From: CAXXOK01 sp963675925
GTDB lineage: Bacteria; Bacillota; Clostridia; Christensenellales; Aristaeellaceae
Reading direction: 5' to 3'
Assembly: GCA_963675925.2 (NCBI GenBank)
Contig: CAXXIB010000004.1
Location: 124,001-188,000, forward strand
Length of the DNA stretch: 64,000 nucleotides
Of this stretch, positions 43,539 through 52,249 are shown in pieces (the stretch's first letter is position 1; each line of letters starts with the position of its first letter). Below the pieces are notes generated by a model, which did not search any database, was not told the origin of the DNA, and saw nothing but the letters and a program-made list of their open reading frames with translations. The translations under genes and the position numbers were made by a program.

Positions 43539-46478
43539 ATGAGACAACGAATGCTTCGTATCGTTAGCTTTGGCATCGCATTGCTTGCGATGCCCGTTTC
43601 CCTGTTATATTTCGCATTCGAGTTGCCCGCGCAATACAGGGATACCTTTGTTGGCGCTCTGTATGATAAGGTTGATGCCCTGAAACATACCGACGGCAAG
43701 CGCATAATTCTTGTCGGCGGCAGCAGCGTGGCCTTCGGTCTAAGATCCGACTTACTGGAAACAGAGTTCTCCGAGTATTCAGTGATCAATTTGGGGATGT
43801 ATGCCGGACTTGGCAGCACAGTTACATTAGAACTGGCAGCACAGCAAATGCGCCCAGGGGATATCATTGTTTTTTCCCCGGAGCAAAACGCGCAAACCCT
43901 GTCCCTGTATTTCAACGCCGAAACCATGTGGCAGGCTGCTGACGGCCATTTTGGGTTGCTGCAATCGGTCTGCGCAAAAGACCGGTCCGCGCTTATCGGC
44001 CAGCTTCCCTATTTTGCGTCGCAAAAAGCACAGTATTACTTTACCGGCAACGCTCCAGACGGCGATGGTATTTACGCGAGGCTATCGTTCAACCGTTGGG
44101 GAGATATCCAAAGCTCACTGCGGGAGCGCAATGTGATGATCAGCAGCTTTGACCCCAATATGCCGATTCTGTTCGATCCAGCTCTGCCGGATAGCGCTTT
44201 CGTCTCCTACCTCAACGAGTATGAGGCCAGATGCGTCGCGCGTGGAGTATCCTTCTTTTATAGTTTCTGCCCGATGAACGCAGCCGCCGTATCCCCGTCC
44301 GAAGTGGAACGCGTCAGCGCTTACCAGACAGCGCTGGAAAGCAAGCTGCAATGCAAAGTGCTTGGAAGGGCGGAAGATGCGATCCTGGAACCCGTATGGT
44401 TCTTTGATACGAATTTTCATCTGAACAGTGCCGGCGCCGTTGTCAATACGATCCGCTTGGCAGGCGAGCTTAAAACCGCCCTGTTTATGCCTGCAGAGGT
44501 AGGCATCGCCTATCCGCAACCACCAGCCTCGGCAAGCATGGAAGTCTTTCCCGGCGATGATACGGACGCCTATTCTTTCCGTTACAGGCAAACAGACCAA
44601 GGAATGGTGATTACAGGGCTAACTGAAAAAGGGGCGCAGAAAACGTCTTTGATAATTCCTACACAATACAATGGCGCAGCTGTTATCGGGTTTACCGTGG
44701 ACACCTTTGCCGGGCAGAAGACTCTGGAAGAACTCACCATTCAGGGAAACATCAAATCCATTGAAGACGCTTCATTTGCGGGGTGCCTCGCCCTCCGGCG
44801 TATTGTCATCAGGCAGCCTTCACCCTCAGACATTTTGGTTGGACAGGGGCTGCTAACCGATACAACTGCCGATCTTTTTGTGCCGGGCGAAAGCCTTGGC
44901 GCGTATAAAACCAATTATTTCTGGTCGGCTTATGCAGCAAACATCCAAGGCGAACTGAGTACAGACGCCCATGCGGCAGCATCTGTTGCTTCGCAGCTTA
45001 CAACGGCATCGAACACAGACGATATCATAGTTTATGACGGAAACGGCGGTACCCTGATCAGCGGCCAAGACACGACCATTACCATCCCGTACGATGCTGG
45101 TCGCCTGCGTGTGAATACGCTGCAGGGTACCCGCGTTTTTACCCGGGAAGGCTATGCGCTGGTGAGTTGGAACACGCAGGCTGACGGCAGTGGTACCGCA
45201 ATAGGGTTAGGTAGCCGGGTAACCGCCGTTCGTGGGATGACGCTGTACGCACAGTGGCTTGCCGAATCGAAGGTGTCGGATTTTACTTGGGAAACGCGCG
45301 GGAACCAGGCGTGGATCACAGGATACTGTGGCCATGAGGATGTGTGCGTGATTCCGGCAACGCTAGGCGGTTTACCCGTATATGGCGTTTGCAGCGGAGC
45401 GTTCCGTAGCGCTACTATATCAACGCTTGTACTCCCGTCCGGTCTAGCTGCGGTGGAACAATACGCCTTCGCCGAAAGTACGGTTAAGGAATTGTATCTC
45501 TATGATTCTCTTCAAGCCATTGACGACGAGAGCTTCGACCGTTGCCTAAACTTGACAACGCTGCATATCAACGCTGTGGTCAATCCCGCGTACAGCATTA
45601 GCTTCTACGCCACGTTCGCAGATAAGTTCGACCGCCTCTTGCTGACGAAAGGTTCCAAAAAGCTGGTATTGTTTTCTGGTTCTTCCACGCGGTACGGCTT
45701 TGACAGCGCTATGCTGTCCGATGCATACCCGGAGTACCAGGTGACTAATATGGGCGTATTTGCCTACAGCAACGCGCTGCCGCAGCTTGCTGTCATTCTT
45801 GCACATATGGAGCCGGATGATGTGTTGTTGCATGCGCCGGAGTTTGATACGCTTGATAATCAATTCTGCGAGGACACCGCTTTTGATGCGCACGTGTTTG
45901 CCATGATGGAAGCGAATTACGACATGCTGGTGGATATCGACGTCAAGGCATACACACACGTGTTCAGCAGTCTGTCCGCCTACCTTCAAATCAGGCTGGA
46001 CATGCCGCAATTAGGCTATCAGCAGACTCCGGACCACTACGACGATGGCCTGCGCCAGTATGGCAGCTATACTTATAACCGTTTCGGGGATTTTATCCTT
46101 GACCGTCCCAACGAGGAGCAGGATGTACTGCTGCAGCATACGCTGGCAGACTATACTACGTCACCATTCACAGCGCAGCGGTTGGCTTCGCTCAACCAGG
46201 TGTACCGTCGCTTTCTGGATAAGGGCATTCAGGTATATTTCACCTATTCACCCCGCAACCGCTCTTCCCTTACGCCGGAGAGCACGCCGGAAGCAAGACA
46301 GGCGCTTGACCAATTGCTGCGGAACGCCCTATGCGTGCCCGTCATTTCTCCTATTGAAGATTCGCTGTATTCCGGGGTGTACTTCTACCTCGTCGACAGC
46401 CACCTCAGCAGCGAGGGAGTCTCCATCCGGACCCAAAAGGTGATTCGGGATTTGCAGCCTTGGCTCGTAAGTAAATAA
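43539..46478 (+). CDS. Membrane-anchored protein with two SGNH-like domains around InlB and LRR repeats
   Basis: This protein of about 979 residues has an N-terminal membrane anchor (residues 6-28). The first SGNH-like domain (about 50-330) has ILVGGSSVAFGL (Gly60-Ser63), INLGMYAGLGS, IIVFSPEQ and FDTNFHLNSAG. Then come BspA/LRR_5-like units (about 360-440, VIGFTVDTFAGQKTLEEL), an InlB B-repeat-like unit (about 495-570, DGNGGTLISG, REGYALVSWNTQ), a further LRR_5 part (about 610-690) and a second SGNH-like domain (about 700-979, LFSGSSTRYGF, TNMGVFAYSNAL, LVDSHLSSEG). The ATG at 43539 follows GAGGAGGG at a rather long 13 bases. It probably accepts acyl groups from the preceding MBOAT and transfers them to a surface glycan. 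The fusion is unusual. Confidence 0.75.
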   Translation: MRQRMLRIVSFGIALLAMPVSLLYFAFELPAQYRDTFVGALYDKVDALKHTDGKRIILVGGSSVAFGLRSDLLETEFSEYSVINLGMYAGLGSTVTLELAAQQMRPGDIIVFSPEQNAQTLSLYFNAETMWQAADGHFGLLQSVCAKDRSALIGQLPYFASQKAQYYFTGNAPDGDGIYARLSFNRWGDIQSSLRERNVMISSFDPNMPILFDPALPDSAFVSYLNEYEARCVARGVSFFYSFCPMNAAAVSPSEVERVSAYQTALESKLQCKVLGRAEDAILEPVWFFDTNFHLNSAGAVVNTIRLAGELKTALFMPAEVGIAYPQPPASASMEVFPGDDTDAYSFRYRQTDQGMVITGLTEKGAQKTSLIIPTQYNGAAVIGFTVDTFAGQKTLEELTIQGNIKSIEDASFAGCLALRRIVIRQPSPSDILVGQGLLTDTTADLFVPGESLGAYKTNYFWSAYAANIQGELSTDAHAAASVASQLTTASNTDDIIVYDGNGGTLISGQDTTITIPYDAGRLRVNTLQGTRVFTREGYALVSWNTQADGSGTAIGLGSRVTAVRGMTLYAQWLAESKVSDFTWETRGNQAWITGYCGHEDVCVIPATLGGLPVYGVCSGAFRSATISTLVLPSGLAAVEQYAFAESTVKELYLYDSLQAIDDESFDRCLNLTTLHINAVVNPAYSISFYATFADKFDRLLLTKGSKKLVLFSGSSTRYGFDSAMLSDAYPEYQVTNMGVFAYSNALPQLAVILAHMEPDDVLLHAPEFDTLDNQFCEDTAFDAHVFAMMEANYDMLVDIDVKAYTHVFSSLSAYLQIRLDMPQLGYQQTPDHYDDGLRQYGSYTYNRFGDFILDRPNEEQDVLLQHTLADYTTSPFTAQRLASLNQVYRRFLDKGIQVYFTYSPRNRSSLTPESTPEARQALDQLLRNALCVPVISPIEDSLYSGVYFYLVDSHLSSEGVSIRTQKVIRDLQPWLVSK

Positions 46479-46672
46479 AATTTCGCGTGAATCTCCAACG
46501 GCTAACAACAAAGATTATTTCTATCAATTCATTACCTATAATCACAACATCGTCAGTTTCGCCACAATATTCAGTTTGGTCATACCAATATTACAGATAT
46601 CAAAATCTGTTTCCTGTAATGTCATGCTTGGGCAGGTATTCCAAGGGCCATTGCCCGCAGCCTTTTATATAT

Positions 46673-46730
46673 CAACAAAACACCGTTCCGAACAGGAACG
46701 GTGTTTTGTATCAACGATGGGGTTTCTTTG
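46673..46730 (-). terminator. Terminator of the tRNA pair, part of the right direct repeat
   Basis: AAAACACCGTTCC and GGAACGGTGTTTT (46677-46707) form a perfect stem just downstream of tRNA-Pro on the minus strand, followed by TTGTTGATAT. Together with the first 23 bases of the tRNA this block (46673-46753) is repeated at 21372-21452. Confidence 0.85.
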
Positions 46731-46807
46731 TGGTCGAGGTGACAGGATTTGAACCTGCGACTTCTTGCTCCCGAAGCAAGCGCGCTACCAAACTGCGCTA
46801 CACCTCG
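46731..46807 (-). tRNA. tRNA-Pro (anticodon CGG)
   Basis: The 77-base gene has the acceptor stem CGAGGTG / CACCTCG, a D-arm with GCGCAGTTTGGTAGCGC, anticodon stem CTTGC / GCAAG around TTCGGGA (anticodon CGG), and the T-arm CAGGTTCAAATCCTG. CCA is encoded. Its 3' end is the repeated segment found again at 21430-21452. Confidence 0.96.
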
Positions 46808-46811
46808 ACGT

Positions 46812-46887
46812 TGGAGCCAATAAAGGGACTCGAACCCTTGACCTGCGGTTTACGAAACCGCTGCTCTACCAGCTGAGCTATATTGGC
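46812..46887 (-). tRNA. tRNA-Thr (anticodon CGT)
   Basis: The 76-base gene has the acceptor stem GCCAATA / TATTGGC, D-arm GCTCAGCTGGTAGAGC, anticodon stem GCGGT / ACCGC around TTCGTAA (anticodon CGT), T-arm AGGGTTCGAGTCCCT and an encoded CCA. It lies four bases before tRNA-Pro in the same transcript. Confidence 0.96.
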
Positions 46888-46900
46888 ATCAGCGAAGGGT

Positions 46901-46929
46901 ATTATATCAAATGGCTGTTTGATTGTCTA
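46901..46929 (-). promoter_or_regulatory. Promoter of the tRNA-Thr/tRNA-Pro unit
   Basis: On the minus strand TAGACA and TATAAT are separated by 17 bases, ending 13 bases before tRNA-Thr. This matches the housekeeping sigma consensus closely. Confidence 0.8.
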
Positions 46930-47002
46930 GACATTGTATAAAAAAGTTATTGGGTTACCCGGTAATCCGGAAAAGAATCGTTCTGTACTCTGCATTTTAG
47001 GC

Positions 47003-47031
47003 TTGCATTCGTCAATTTTCTATGCTATTAT
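47003..47031 (+). promoter_or_regulatory. Promoter of rpmE
   Basis: TTGCAT and TATTAT with a 17-base spacer lie about 60 bases before the rpmE start, pointing away from the tRNA genes. Confidence 0.6.
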
Positions 47032-47089
47032 GTTCTTCGCGGTTTCATTGAAGCCAATCAATCTGTCATACGCTAAGAGGTGAAATGCA

Positions 47090-47290
47090 ATGAAAGACAA
47101 TATCCATCCCAAGTACCATAGAGCAACTGTCCGTTGCGTATGCGGTGAGACGTTTGAAACCGGCTCCACCAGCCCTGAGCTGAAGGTGGAAATCTGCTCC
47201 AAATGCCACCCGTTCTACACCGGCAAGCAGAAGCTGGTTGACAGCGGCGGACGTGTGGACAGGTTCAAGAAGCGCTACGGCGTGAAATAA
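47090..47290 (+). CDS. rpmE: 50S ribosomal protein L31, zinc-binding form
   Basis: The 66-residue L31 begins MKDNIHPKYHRATVRCVCGE and carries the zinc ligands CVC (16-18) and CSKC (37-40), so this is the RpmE type rather than the zinc-free YtiA form. AAGAGGTG precedes the ATG. It is a single-gene transcript with its own promoter and terminator. It sits in normal chromosomal context beyond the putative island edge. Confidence 0.97.
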   Translation: MKDNIHPKYHRATVRCVCGETFETGSTSPELKVEICSKCHPFYTGKQKLVDSGGRVDRFKKRYGVK

Positions 47291-47301
47291 TCCACATCCA
47301 C

Positions 47302-47332
47302 AACCCCGTACCGAAAACGGTACGGGGTTTTT
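47302..47332 (+). terminator. Terminator of rpmE
   Basis: AACCCCGTACC and GGTACGGGGTT form a perfect 11-base stem, followed by TTTC. Confidence 0.9.
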
Positions 47333-47351
47333 CTATACCCACAATAAAAAA

Positions 47352-47379
47352 AGAGAGCGACCCGCGTGGGTCGCTCTCT
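47352..47379 (-). terminator. Terminator of the PpiC-type foldase gene
   Basis: On the minus strand AGAGAGCGACCC pairs with GGGTCGCTCTCT around a four-base loop, followed by TTTTTTTATT. Confidence 0.93.
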
Positions 47380-47398
47380 GTGTGTCGGTTTGCTGGGT

Positions 47399-48850
47399 TT
47401 ATTCGGCAGTATCCTCGGCATCGGCATCGGTTTCCGATTCCTGAATCTGCTGGACGGAGCGGATAATACCCGTGTACTGGATATCAGCGCTGTCATACCA
47501 GGCGTTAAGCTCGGCGTTGACTTTATCGTCCATGAGGTTTTGGCGAATTACAGCTTTCAGCTCGTCCGTCAGCTCGATGGGGCCGGACGGGGCATCGCCG
47601 GCGTACTTGATAATGTGTACGCCATAATCGCTGACAATCGGCTCAGCCACATCGCCAACGGCATCCACGGAGAACGACGCTGCGATAAACTCCGGCACGA
47701 AGCTGACAGAGGCCAGCGACACTTCATACCCGTTGGGGTTGTCACCGGTGGTCATACCGGGGTCGGTGCCGTACTCGGCCACCAGATCGTCAAAGGATAC
47801 GCCATCGGCGATCTTTTGGTTAATCTCGTCAATTGTCGCCTGAACCGATGCGATAATCGCAGCCTTGGCCGCATCAATGTCCTCGGCGGTTACCGGCGCA
47901 GCGGGCTGCTCCGCCTCGGTCGCTTGGGTATTGTCTGCTGTTTCTTCGGTCTCCATTTGCTCTTCAAAGCGGGCGACCAAATCGGTGTAGGTGCTCATGA
48001 GCGTTTCATCCACCGGCAGCAGGATATGCTTGATGTAACGGTAGCCCGCCGGGCGGTACCACGGTTCCTGATCGGCATAGCCATACTGGAACATCAGCAT
48101 CTGGTTTTCGTAGGCATCGATATCAAACTCGTAGATATCCTTATCCGCCTGCACAGCCTGATCGTAGTACGCCTGTACTTCTTCGTCGGTCACGGTTACA
48201 TCCTTGGCAAGCTCATTTTTCATGCGCTCGAAGGTTTCGTTATCGACATAGCTTGCACGCAGGATATCCTGAGAGTAGCCCATCATGCTATAGTAGTCTG
48301 CCGCTTCGGCATAGGCCGCGTCGCGTTCTTCCTGGGTGCTTTCGTCCGTCAGCGCATAGTTGTAGGACACGTAGTTGTCCAGCGCGTACTGCCATTCGCT
48401 GTCGGCGGTTTCGTACAGGGCGTCGCGTTCTTCCTGGGTAAATTGATCAACACCCAGATCTGCGGCGGTTTGTTTAATCAGCTCAAGAGAAATGGCCTCT
48501 TCCATGGAAAATGCATAGTACAGCTCCAGGCTGTCGGCATCCGGTTCCCCGTAATAGGTCACCACATGCTCGTAGCTTGCCAGTACTTCTTCACCGGTGA
48601 TGTCTACGCCGTTGACCGTGGCGACTACATCGTCCAGGCCCACCTGGAACTGGGTTACAGGTACTGCGGTATCCTCTTCCCCGGTATCGGCTACATCCAC
48701 GTTTTGGATCAAGGGGATGGTTTCCTCTTTTTGCGTTCCGCGAATGATAAAGAACGCCGCAACACCAACAATGATCAATGCCGCAACGATGAGTATGACG
48801 ATCTGGTATTGCTTAAGTTTTCTTCCTTGTTCGTTTTGTTCCTGATTCAT
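47399..48850 (-). CDS. Membrane-anchored PpiC-type peptidyl-prolyl isomerase (SurA/PrsA-like foldase)
   Basis: This 483-residue protein has an N-terminal anchor (about residues 16-37) and then a long acidic helical region of the SurA_N type (about 70-240). A parvulin/PpiC domain follows, interrupted by a low-complexity EETADNTQATEAEQPAAP segment near 300. Its core reads SFDDLVAEYGTDPG, GYEVSLASVSFVPEFIAASF and VSDYGVHIIKYAG (about 345-420). It should assist folding of exported proteins outside the membrane, which suits an organism that secretes many large enzymes. It is a single gene with a strong terminator. Confidence 0.87.
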   Translation of the reverse strand: MNQEQNEQGRKLKQYQIVILIVAALIIVGVAAFFIIRGTQKEETIPLIQNVDVADTGEEDTAVPVTQFQVGLDDVVATVNGVDITGEEVLASYEHVVTYYGEPDADSLELYYAFSMEEAISLELIKQTAADLGVDQFTQEERDALYETADSEWQYALDNYVSYNYALTDESTQEERDAAYAEAADYYSMMGYSQDILRASYVDNETFERMKNELAKDVTVTDEEVQAYYDQAVQADKDIYEFDIDAYENQMLMFQYGYADQEPWYRPAGYRYIKHILLPVDETLMSTYTDLVARFEEQMETEETADNTQATEAEQPAAPVTAEDIDAAKAAIIASVQATIDEINQKIADGVSFDDLVAEYGTDPGMTTGDNPNGYEVSLASVSFVPEFIAASFSVDAVGDVAEPIVSDYGVHIIKYAGDAPSGPIELTDELKAVIRQNLMDDKVNAELNAWYDSADIQYTGIIRSVQQIQESETDADAEDTAE

Positions 48851-49002
48851 TCTAAAATCCTTTCTGACTGCTAATGAATGCTCAGTAAAATCCTTATCAT
48901 ATTATGGCACATGTGTTTGGTGCGTGCAAGGGTTTTGTGTGTATGCCGCAGAATGTTGCAAATGCGAAGTTTGCAGCGCTTTGAGCGCGTTGGAGGGGTA
49001 GT

Positions 49003-49458
49003 ATGCACATCCGAATTTATAAAGCCGAACGCAGGCTGATTCTGCTGGACGGCGAAACGACGGTTTTGTCCGCGCCGATTGCGCTGGGCCGTGTGCCTGT
49101 CGGCCCCAAAACGCGGGAAGGCGACGGCAAAACACCGGAGGGCACATACACCCTTTGCCTGATCAAACCCGACGGCAAATACGGCCGCAGTCTGGGCCTG
49201 AGCTACCCCGGCGAACGCGATACTCGCAAGGCGCTGGATGAACATGCGATTGATCTGCCCACCTTCCGCGCTATTACAGATGCGCAGCATCATGGCCAAC
49301 GGCCGCCCTGGGGCACAGCGCTTGGCGGTGAAATCTACATTCACGAGGGCGGTACGCACCGCGATTGGACCGAGGGCTGCATTGCGCTGAACTCCGCCGA
49401 TATGGACGCACTCTTCCCCTACCACAGCGTGATATCGTCCGTCGAAATCCTACCGTAA
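49003..49458 (+). CDS. L,D-transpeptidase (YkuD family)
   Basis: The 151-residue protein consists of one YkuD catalytic domain. KTPEGTYTL near residue 45, His114 in IYIHEGG and the nucleophile Cys126 in DWTEGCIAL form the family motif HxxG...(S/T)xGC. There is no signal peptide or anchor, so export is uncertain. Close relatives with this layout (murein L,D-transpeptidase/YafK group) are often exported. It would form or edit 3-3 cross-links in peptidoglycan. GGAGGGG precedes the ATG, and the gene stands alone between the foldase and clpB. Confidence 0.87.
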   Translation: MHIRIYKAERRLILLDGETTVLSAPIALGRVPVGPKTREGDGKTPEGTYTLCLIKPDGKYGRSLGLSYPGERDTRKALDEHAIDLPTFRAITDAQHHGQRPPWGTALGGEIYIHEGGTHRDWTEGCIALNSADMDALFPYHSVISSVEILP

Positions 49459-49508
49459 TTTCTATACAAAAACCGCAATCCAAACCGCATAAATTTCATA
49501 CCAAACAC

Positions 49509-49536
49509 TTGACAATCCACAGAAACAGCGTATACT
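49509..49536 (+). promoter_or_regulatory. Promoter of clpB
   Basis: TTGACA and TATACT, separated by 16 bases, lie about 65 bases upstream of the clpB start and directly before the CtsR box. Confidence 0.85.
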
Positions 49537-49546
49537 ATATAGTGTA

Positions 49547-49563
49547 GGTCAAAGTTAGTCAAA
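49547..49563 (+). promoter_or_regulatory. CtsR operator upstream of clpB
   Basis: GGTCAAA-GTT-AGTCAAA matches the CtsR tandem heptad (RGTCAAA-N3-RGTCAAA) exactly. It sits just after the -10 element, where a bound repressor would block transcription. CtsR controls clp genes in Bacillota. Confidence 0.88.
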
Positions 49564-49602
49564 CACCGTTTGCATTGACCTTTTTGTGAGGAGGAGAGAC
49601 GT

Positions 49603-52197
49603 ATGAATTTACAACAGTTTACCGAAAAAAGTCGCACGGCATTAAGCGACGCACAGCAAATATCCATCGAAAATCAAAATCAGGAAGTCAATCAGGAACA
49701 CCTGGCGGCGTCTCTGCTAAAGGACACCCAGGGCCTGATTCCCCAACTGCTGCAAAAAATCGGCAAGAACGCCGGTGAGGTCTATACGCGCCTATCCGCA
49801 TTGATCGACCGGATTCCCAAGGTTTCCGGTCCCGGCCGTGAAATGGATAAAATCTACATCCATCACGATCTTGACAGAGCCCTGACCGCCGCGCAGGATA
49901 CCGCCAAGCAGATGAAGGACGAATTCATCAGCGTGGAGCACCTGTTCCTCGGCTTGCTGAAAAAGCCGTCCCCTGCCATGAAGCAGTTCTGGCGCGATGC
50001 CGGGATTGATGAGCATGCCTTTTTGGCCGCGCTGCAAACCGTGCGCGGCAATACACGCGTAACCAACGATACCCCGGAGGACACCTACGATGTTCTGGCC
50101 AAGTACGGCCAGGATCTGGTCGAGCTTGCACGCAACCAGAAGCTGGACCCCGTTATCGGACGTGACAACGAAATCCGCAGTGCGATCCGCATTCTGACAC
50201 GCAAAACCAAAAACAACCCTGTGCTGATCGGCGAACCCGGCGTTGGTAAAACCGCCATCGCCGAAGGGCTGGCCATCCGCATTGTGCGCGGCGACGTGCC
50301 CGAAAGCTTGCGCGACCGCAAGGTGTTCGCACTGGATATGGGCGCGCTGATCGCAGGTGCGAAATACCGCGGCGAGTTTGAAGAACGCCTCAAGGCTGTT
50401 CTGGGTGAAATCAAGAAATCCGAGGGCAAAATTCTGCTGTTTATCGACGAGCTGCACAACATTGTCGGTGCCGGACGCACCGAGGGCAGTATGGACGCTG
50501 GCAACCTGCTCAAGCCCATGCTGGCACGCGGCGAGCTGCACCTGATTGGCGCAACAACCCTGGACGAGTACCGCAAGTACATTGAAAAGGATGCCGCCCT
50601 GGAGCGCCGTTTCCAGCCCGTGATGGTCAACGAGCCGACGGTCGAGGACACCATCTCCATCCTGCGCGGCCTGAAGGAGCGCTACGAGGTCTTCCACGGC
50701 GTGCAGATTACCGATGCCGCGCTGGTGGCCGCCGCCAAGCTATCCTCCCGCTATATTTCCGATCGCTTCCTGCCCGACAAAGCCATCGACCTAGTCGACG
50801 AGGCCTGCGCCATGATTCGCACCGAGATTGACAGCCTGCCCGCAGAGCTGGACGAAAAACAACGCCGCATTATGCAGCTGGAGATTGAGCTGACCAGCCT
50901 GAAAAAGGAAAAGGATTCGGCCAGCCGCATGCGCGCCGATATGCTGGAGGAGGAGCTGTCCGATCTGCGTGACCAGTTCTCCGCCATGAAAGCACGCTGG
51001 GAGAATGAAAAATCCGATATCCAAAAGGTACAGAAACTGCGTGAAGAAATCGAAATTCTGAACGCAGAAATCCAGAAAGCACAGCGCGAGTACGACCTGA
51101 ACAAAGCCGCCGAATTGCAGTACGGCAAGCTGCCCCAGCTGCAGGCACAGCTGAAAGAACAGGAAACCATCGCCGAGGAGAACAGCAGCGAAGACAGCCT
51201 CCTGCGCGATAAGGTGACCGACGACGAAATCAGCCGCATCGTCAGCCGCTGGACGGGCATCCCCGTGACCCGCATGAAGGAAACCGACCGTGAAAAACTG
51301 CTGAAACTCCCCGACGAGCTGCACAAGCGCGTCGTTGGGCAGGACGAGGCTGTACAAACCGTGTCCGAGGCCATCCTGCGCAGCCGTGCAGGTATCGCCG
51401 ACGAAAACCGGCCCATCGGCTCGTTCCTGTTCCTGGGCCCCACCGGTGTAGGTAAAACCGAGCTGGCAAAAGCGCTGGCACAAAGCCTGTTTGACGATGA
51501 AAAGAACATGGTGCGTATCGATATGTCCGAGTATATGGAGAAGTTCTCCGTCAGCCGCCTGATTGGCGCACCTCCGGGATATGTCGGCTATGATGAGGGC
51601 GGTCAGCTGTCCGAAGCCATACGCCGCAAGCCCTACAGCGTGGTGCTGCTGGATGAAATTGAAAAGGCGCACCCTGAGGTATTTAACATCCTATTACAGG
51701 TGCTGGACGATGGCCGCATTACCGATAGCCAGGGCCGCACCGTGGATTTCAAGAACACGATCATCATCATGACCTCCAACCTCGGCTCCGGCCTGCTGCT
51801 GGATGGCCTGAAGGATGGCGAAATCACGCAGGAAGCCCGCGACGGCGTACTGAAAATGCTCAAGCAGGCCTTCCGGCCGGAGTTCCTCAACCGTATTGAC
51901 GATATTGTATTCTACAAACCGCTGGAACGCGGCGAAATTGGCCAGATTGTTCGCCTGCAGGCCAGGCATCTGCAAGATCGCCTGGAGCACCAGGGTATCC
52001 ACATGGAACTGACCGATAAAGCTGTGGACTTCATCGTAGACGCGGCATTCGAGCCCGCCTTTGGCGCACGGCCGCTGAAACGCTATATCCAAAGCCATGT
52101 CGAAACCCTGATGGCACGCAAGCTGGTCGCCGGTGAACTCACCCCCGGCCAGGTGGTGACCGTGGATGTTGAAAACGAACGCTTGGTCTTGAAGTAA
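49603..52197 (+). CDS. clpB: ATP-dependent disaggregase ClpB
   Basis: This 864-residue protein has the complete ClpB layout: an N-terminal Clp_N repeat domain (1-150), a first AAA+ module with Walker A GEPGVGKT (210-217) and Walker B LLFIDELHN, and a long coiled-coil middle domain (about 410-525, rich in Glu, Lys and Arg). The second AAA+ module has GPTGVGKT (612-619) and VLLDEIEKAHPEV, and a C-terminal D2-small domain follows. The M-domain separates it from ClpC or ClpA. It rescues aggregated proteins together with DnaK. AGGAGGAG precedes the ATG. A CtsR box in the promoter shows heat-shock control. Confidence 0.97.
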   Translation: MNLQQFTEKSRTALSDAQQISIENQNQEVNQEHLAASLLKDTQGLIPQLLQKIGKNAGEVYTRLSALIDRIPKVSGPGREMDKIYIHHDLDRALTAAQDTAKQMKDEFISVEHLFLGLLKKPSPAMKQFWRDAGIDEHAFLAALQTVRGNTRVTNDTPEDTYDVLAKYGQDLVELARNQKLDPVIGRDNEIRSAIRILTRKTKNNPVLIGEPGVGKTAIAEGLAIRIVRGDVPESLRDRKVFALDMGALIAGAKYRGEFEERLKAVLGEIKKSEGKILLFIDELHNIVGAGRTEGSMDAGNLLKPMLARGELHLIGATTLDEYRKYIEKDAALERRFQPVMVNEPTVEDTISILRGLKERYEVFHGVQITDAALVAAAKLSSRYISDRFLPDKAIDLVDEACAMIRTEIDSLPAELDEKQRRIMQLEIELTSLKKEKDSASRMRADMLEEELSDLRDQFSAMKARWENEKSDIQKVQKLREEIEILNAEIQKAQREYDLNKAAELQYGKLPQLQAQLKEQETIAEENSSEDSLLRDKVTDDEISRIVSRWTGIPVTRMKETDREKLLKLPDELHKRVVGQDEAVQTVSEAILRSRAGIADENRPIGSFLFLGPTGVGKTELAKALAQSLFDDEKNMVRIDMSEYMEKFSVSRLIGAPPGYVGYDEGGQLSEAIRRKPYSVVLLDEIEKAHPEVFNILLQVLDDGRITDSQGRTVDFKNTIIIMTSNLGSGLLLDGLKDGEITQEARDGVLKMLKQAFRPEFLNRIDDIVFYKPLERGEIGQIVRLQARHLQDRLEHQGIHMELTDKAVDFIVDAAFEPAFGARPLKRYIQSHVETLMARKLVAGELTPGQVVTVDVENERLVLK

Positions 52198-52210
52198 GCT
52201 ATTTTTTATT

Positions 52211-52244
52211 AATAAAGGCTAGGAGTATATTCCTAGTCTTTATT
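52211..52244 (+). terminator. Terminator after clpB
   Basis: AATAAAGGCTAGGA and TCCTAGTCTTTATT form a 14-base stem with one mismatch. It lies between convergent genes and may serve both. The U-tracts are short on each side. Confidence 0.7.
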
Positions 52245-52249
52245 GATAT

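Noticed and set aside
49565..49602. CIRCE/HrcA operator at clpB
   Set aside because: The TTAGCACTC-N9-GAGTGCTAA inverted repeat is absent. The CtsR heptads explain the regulation.
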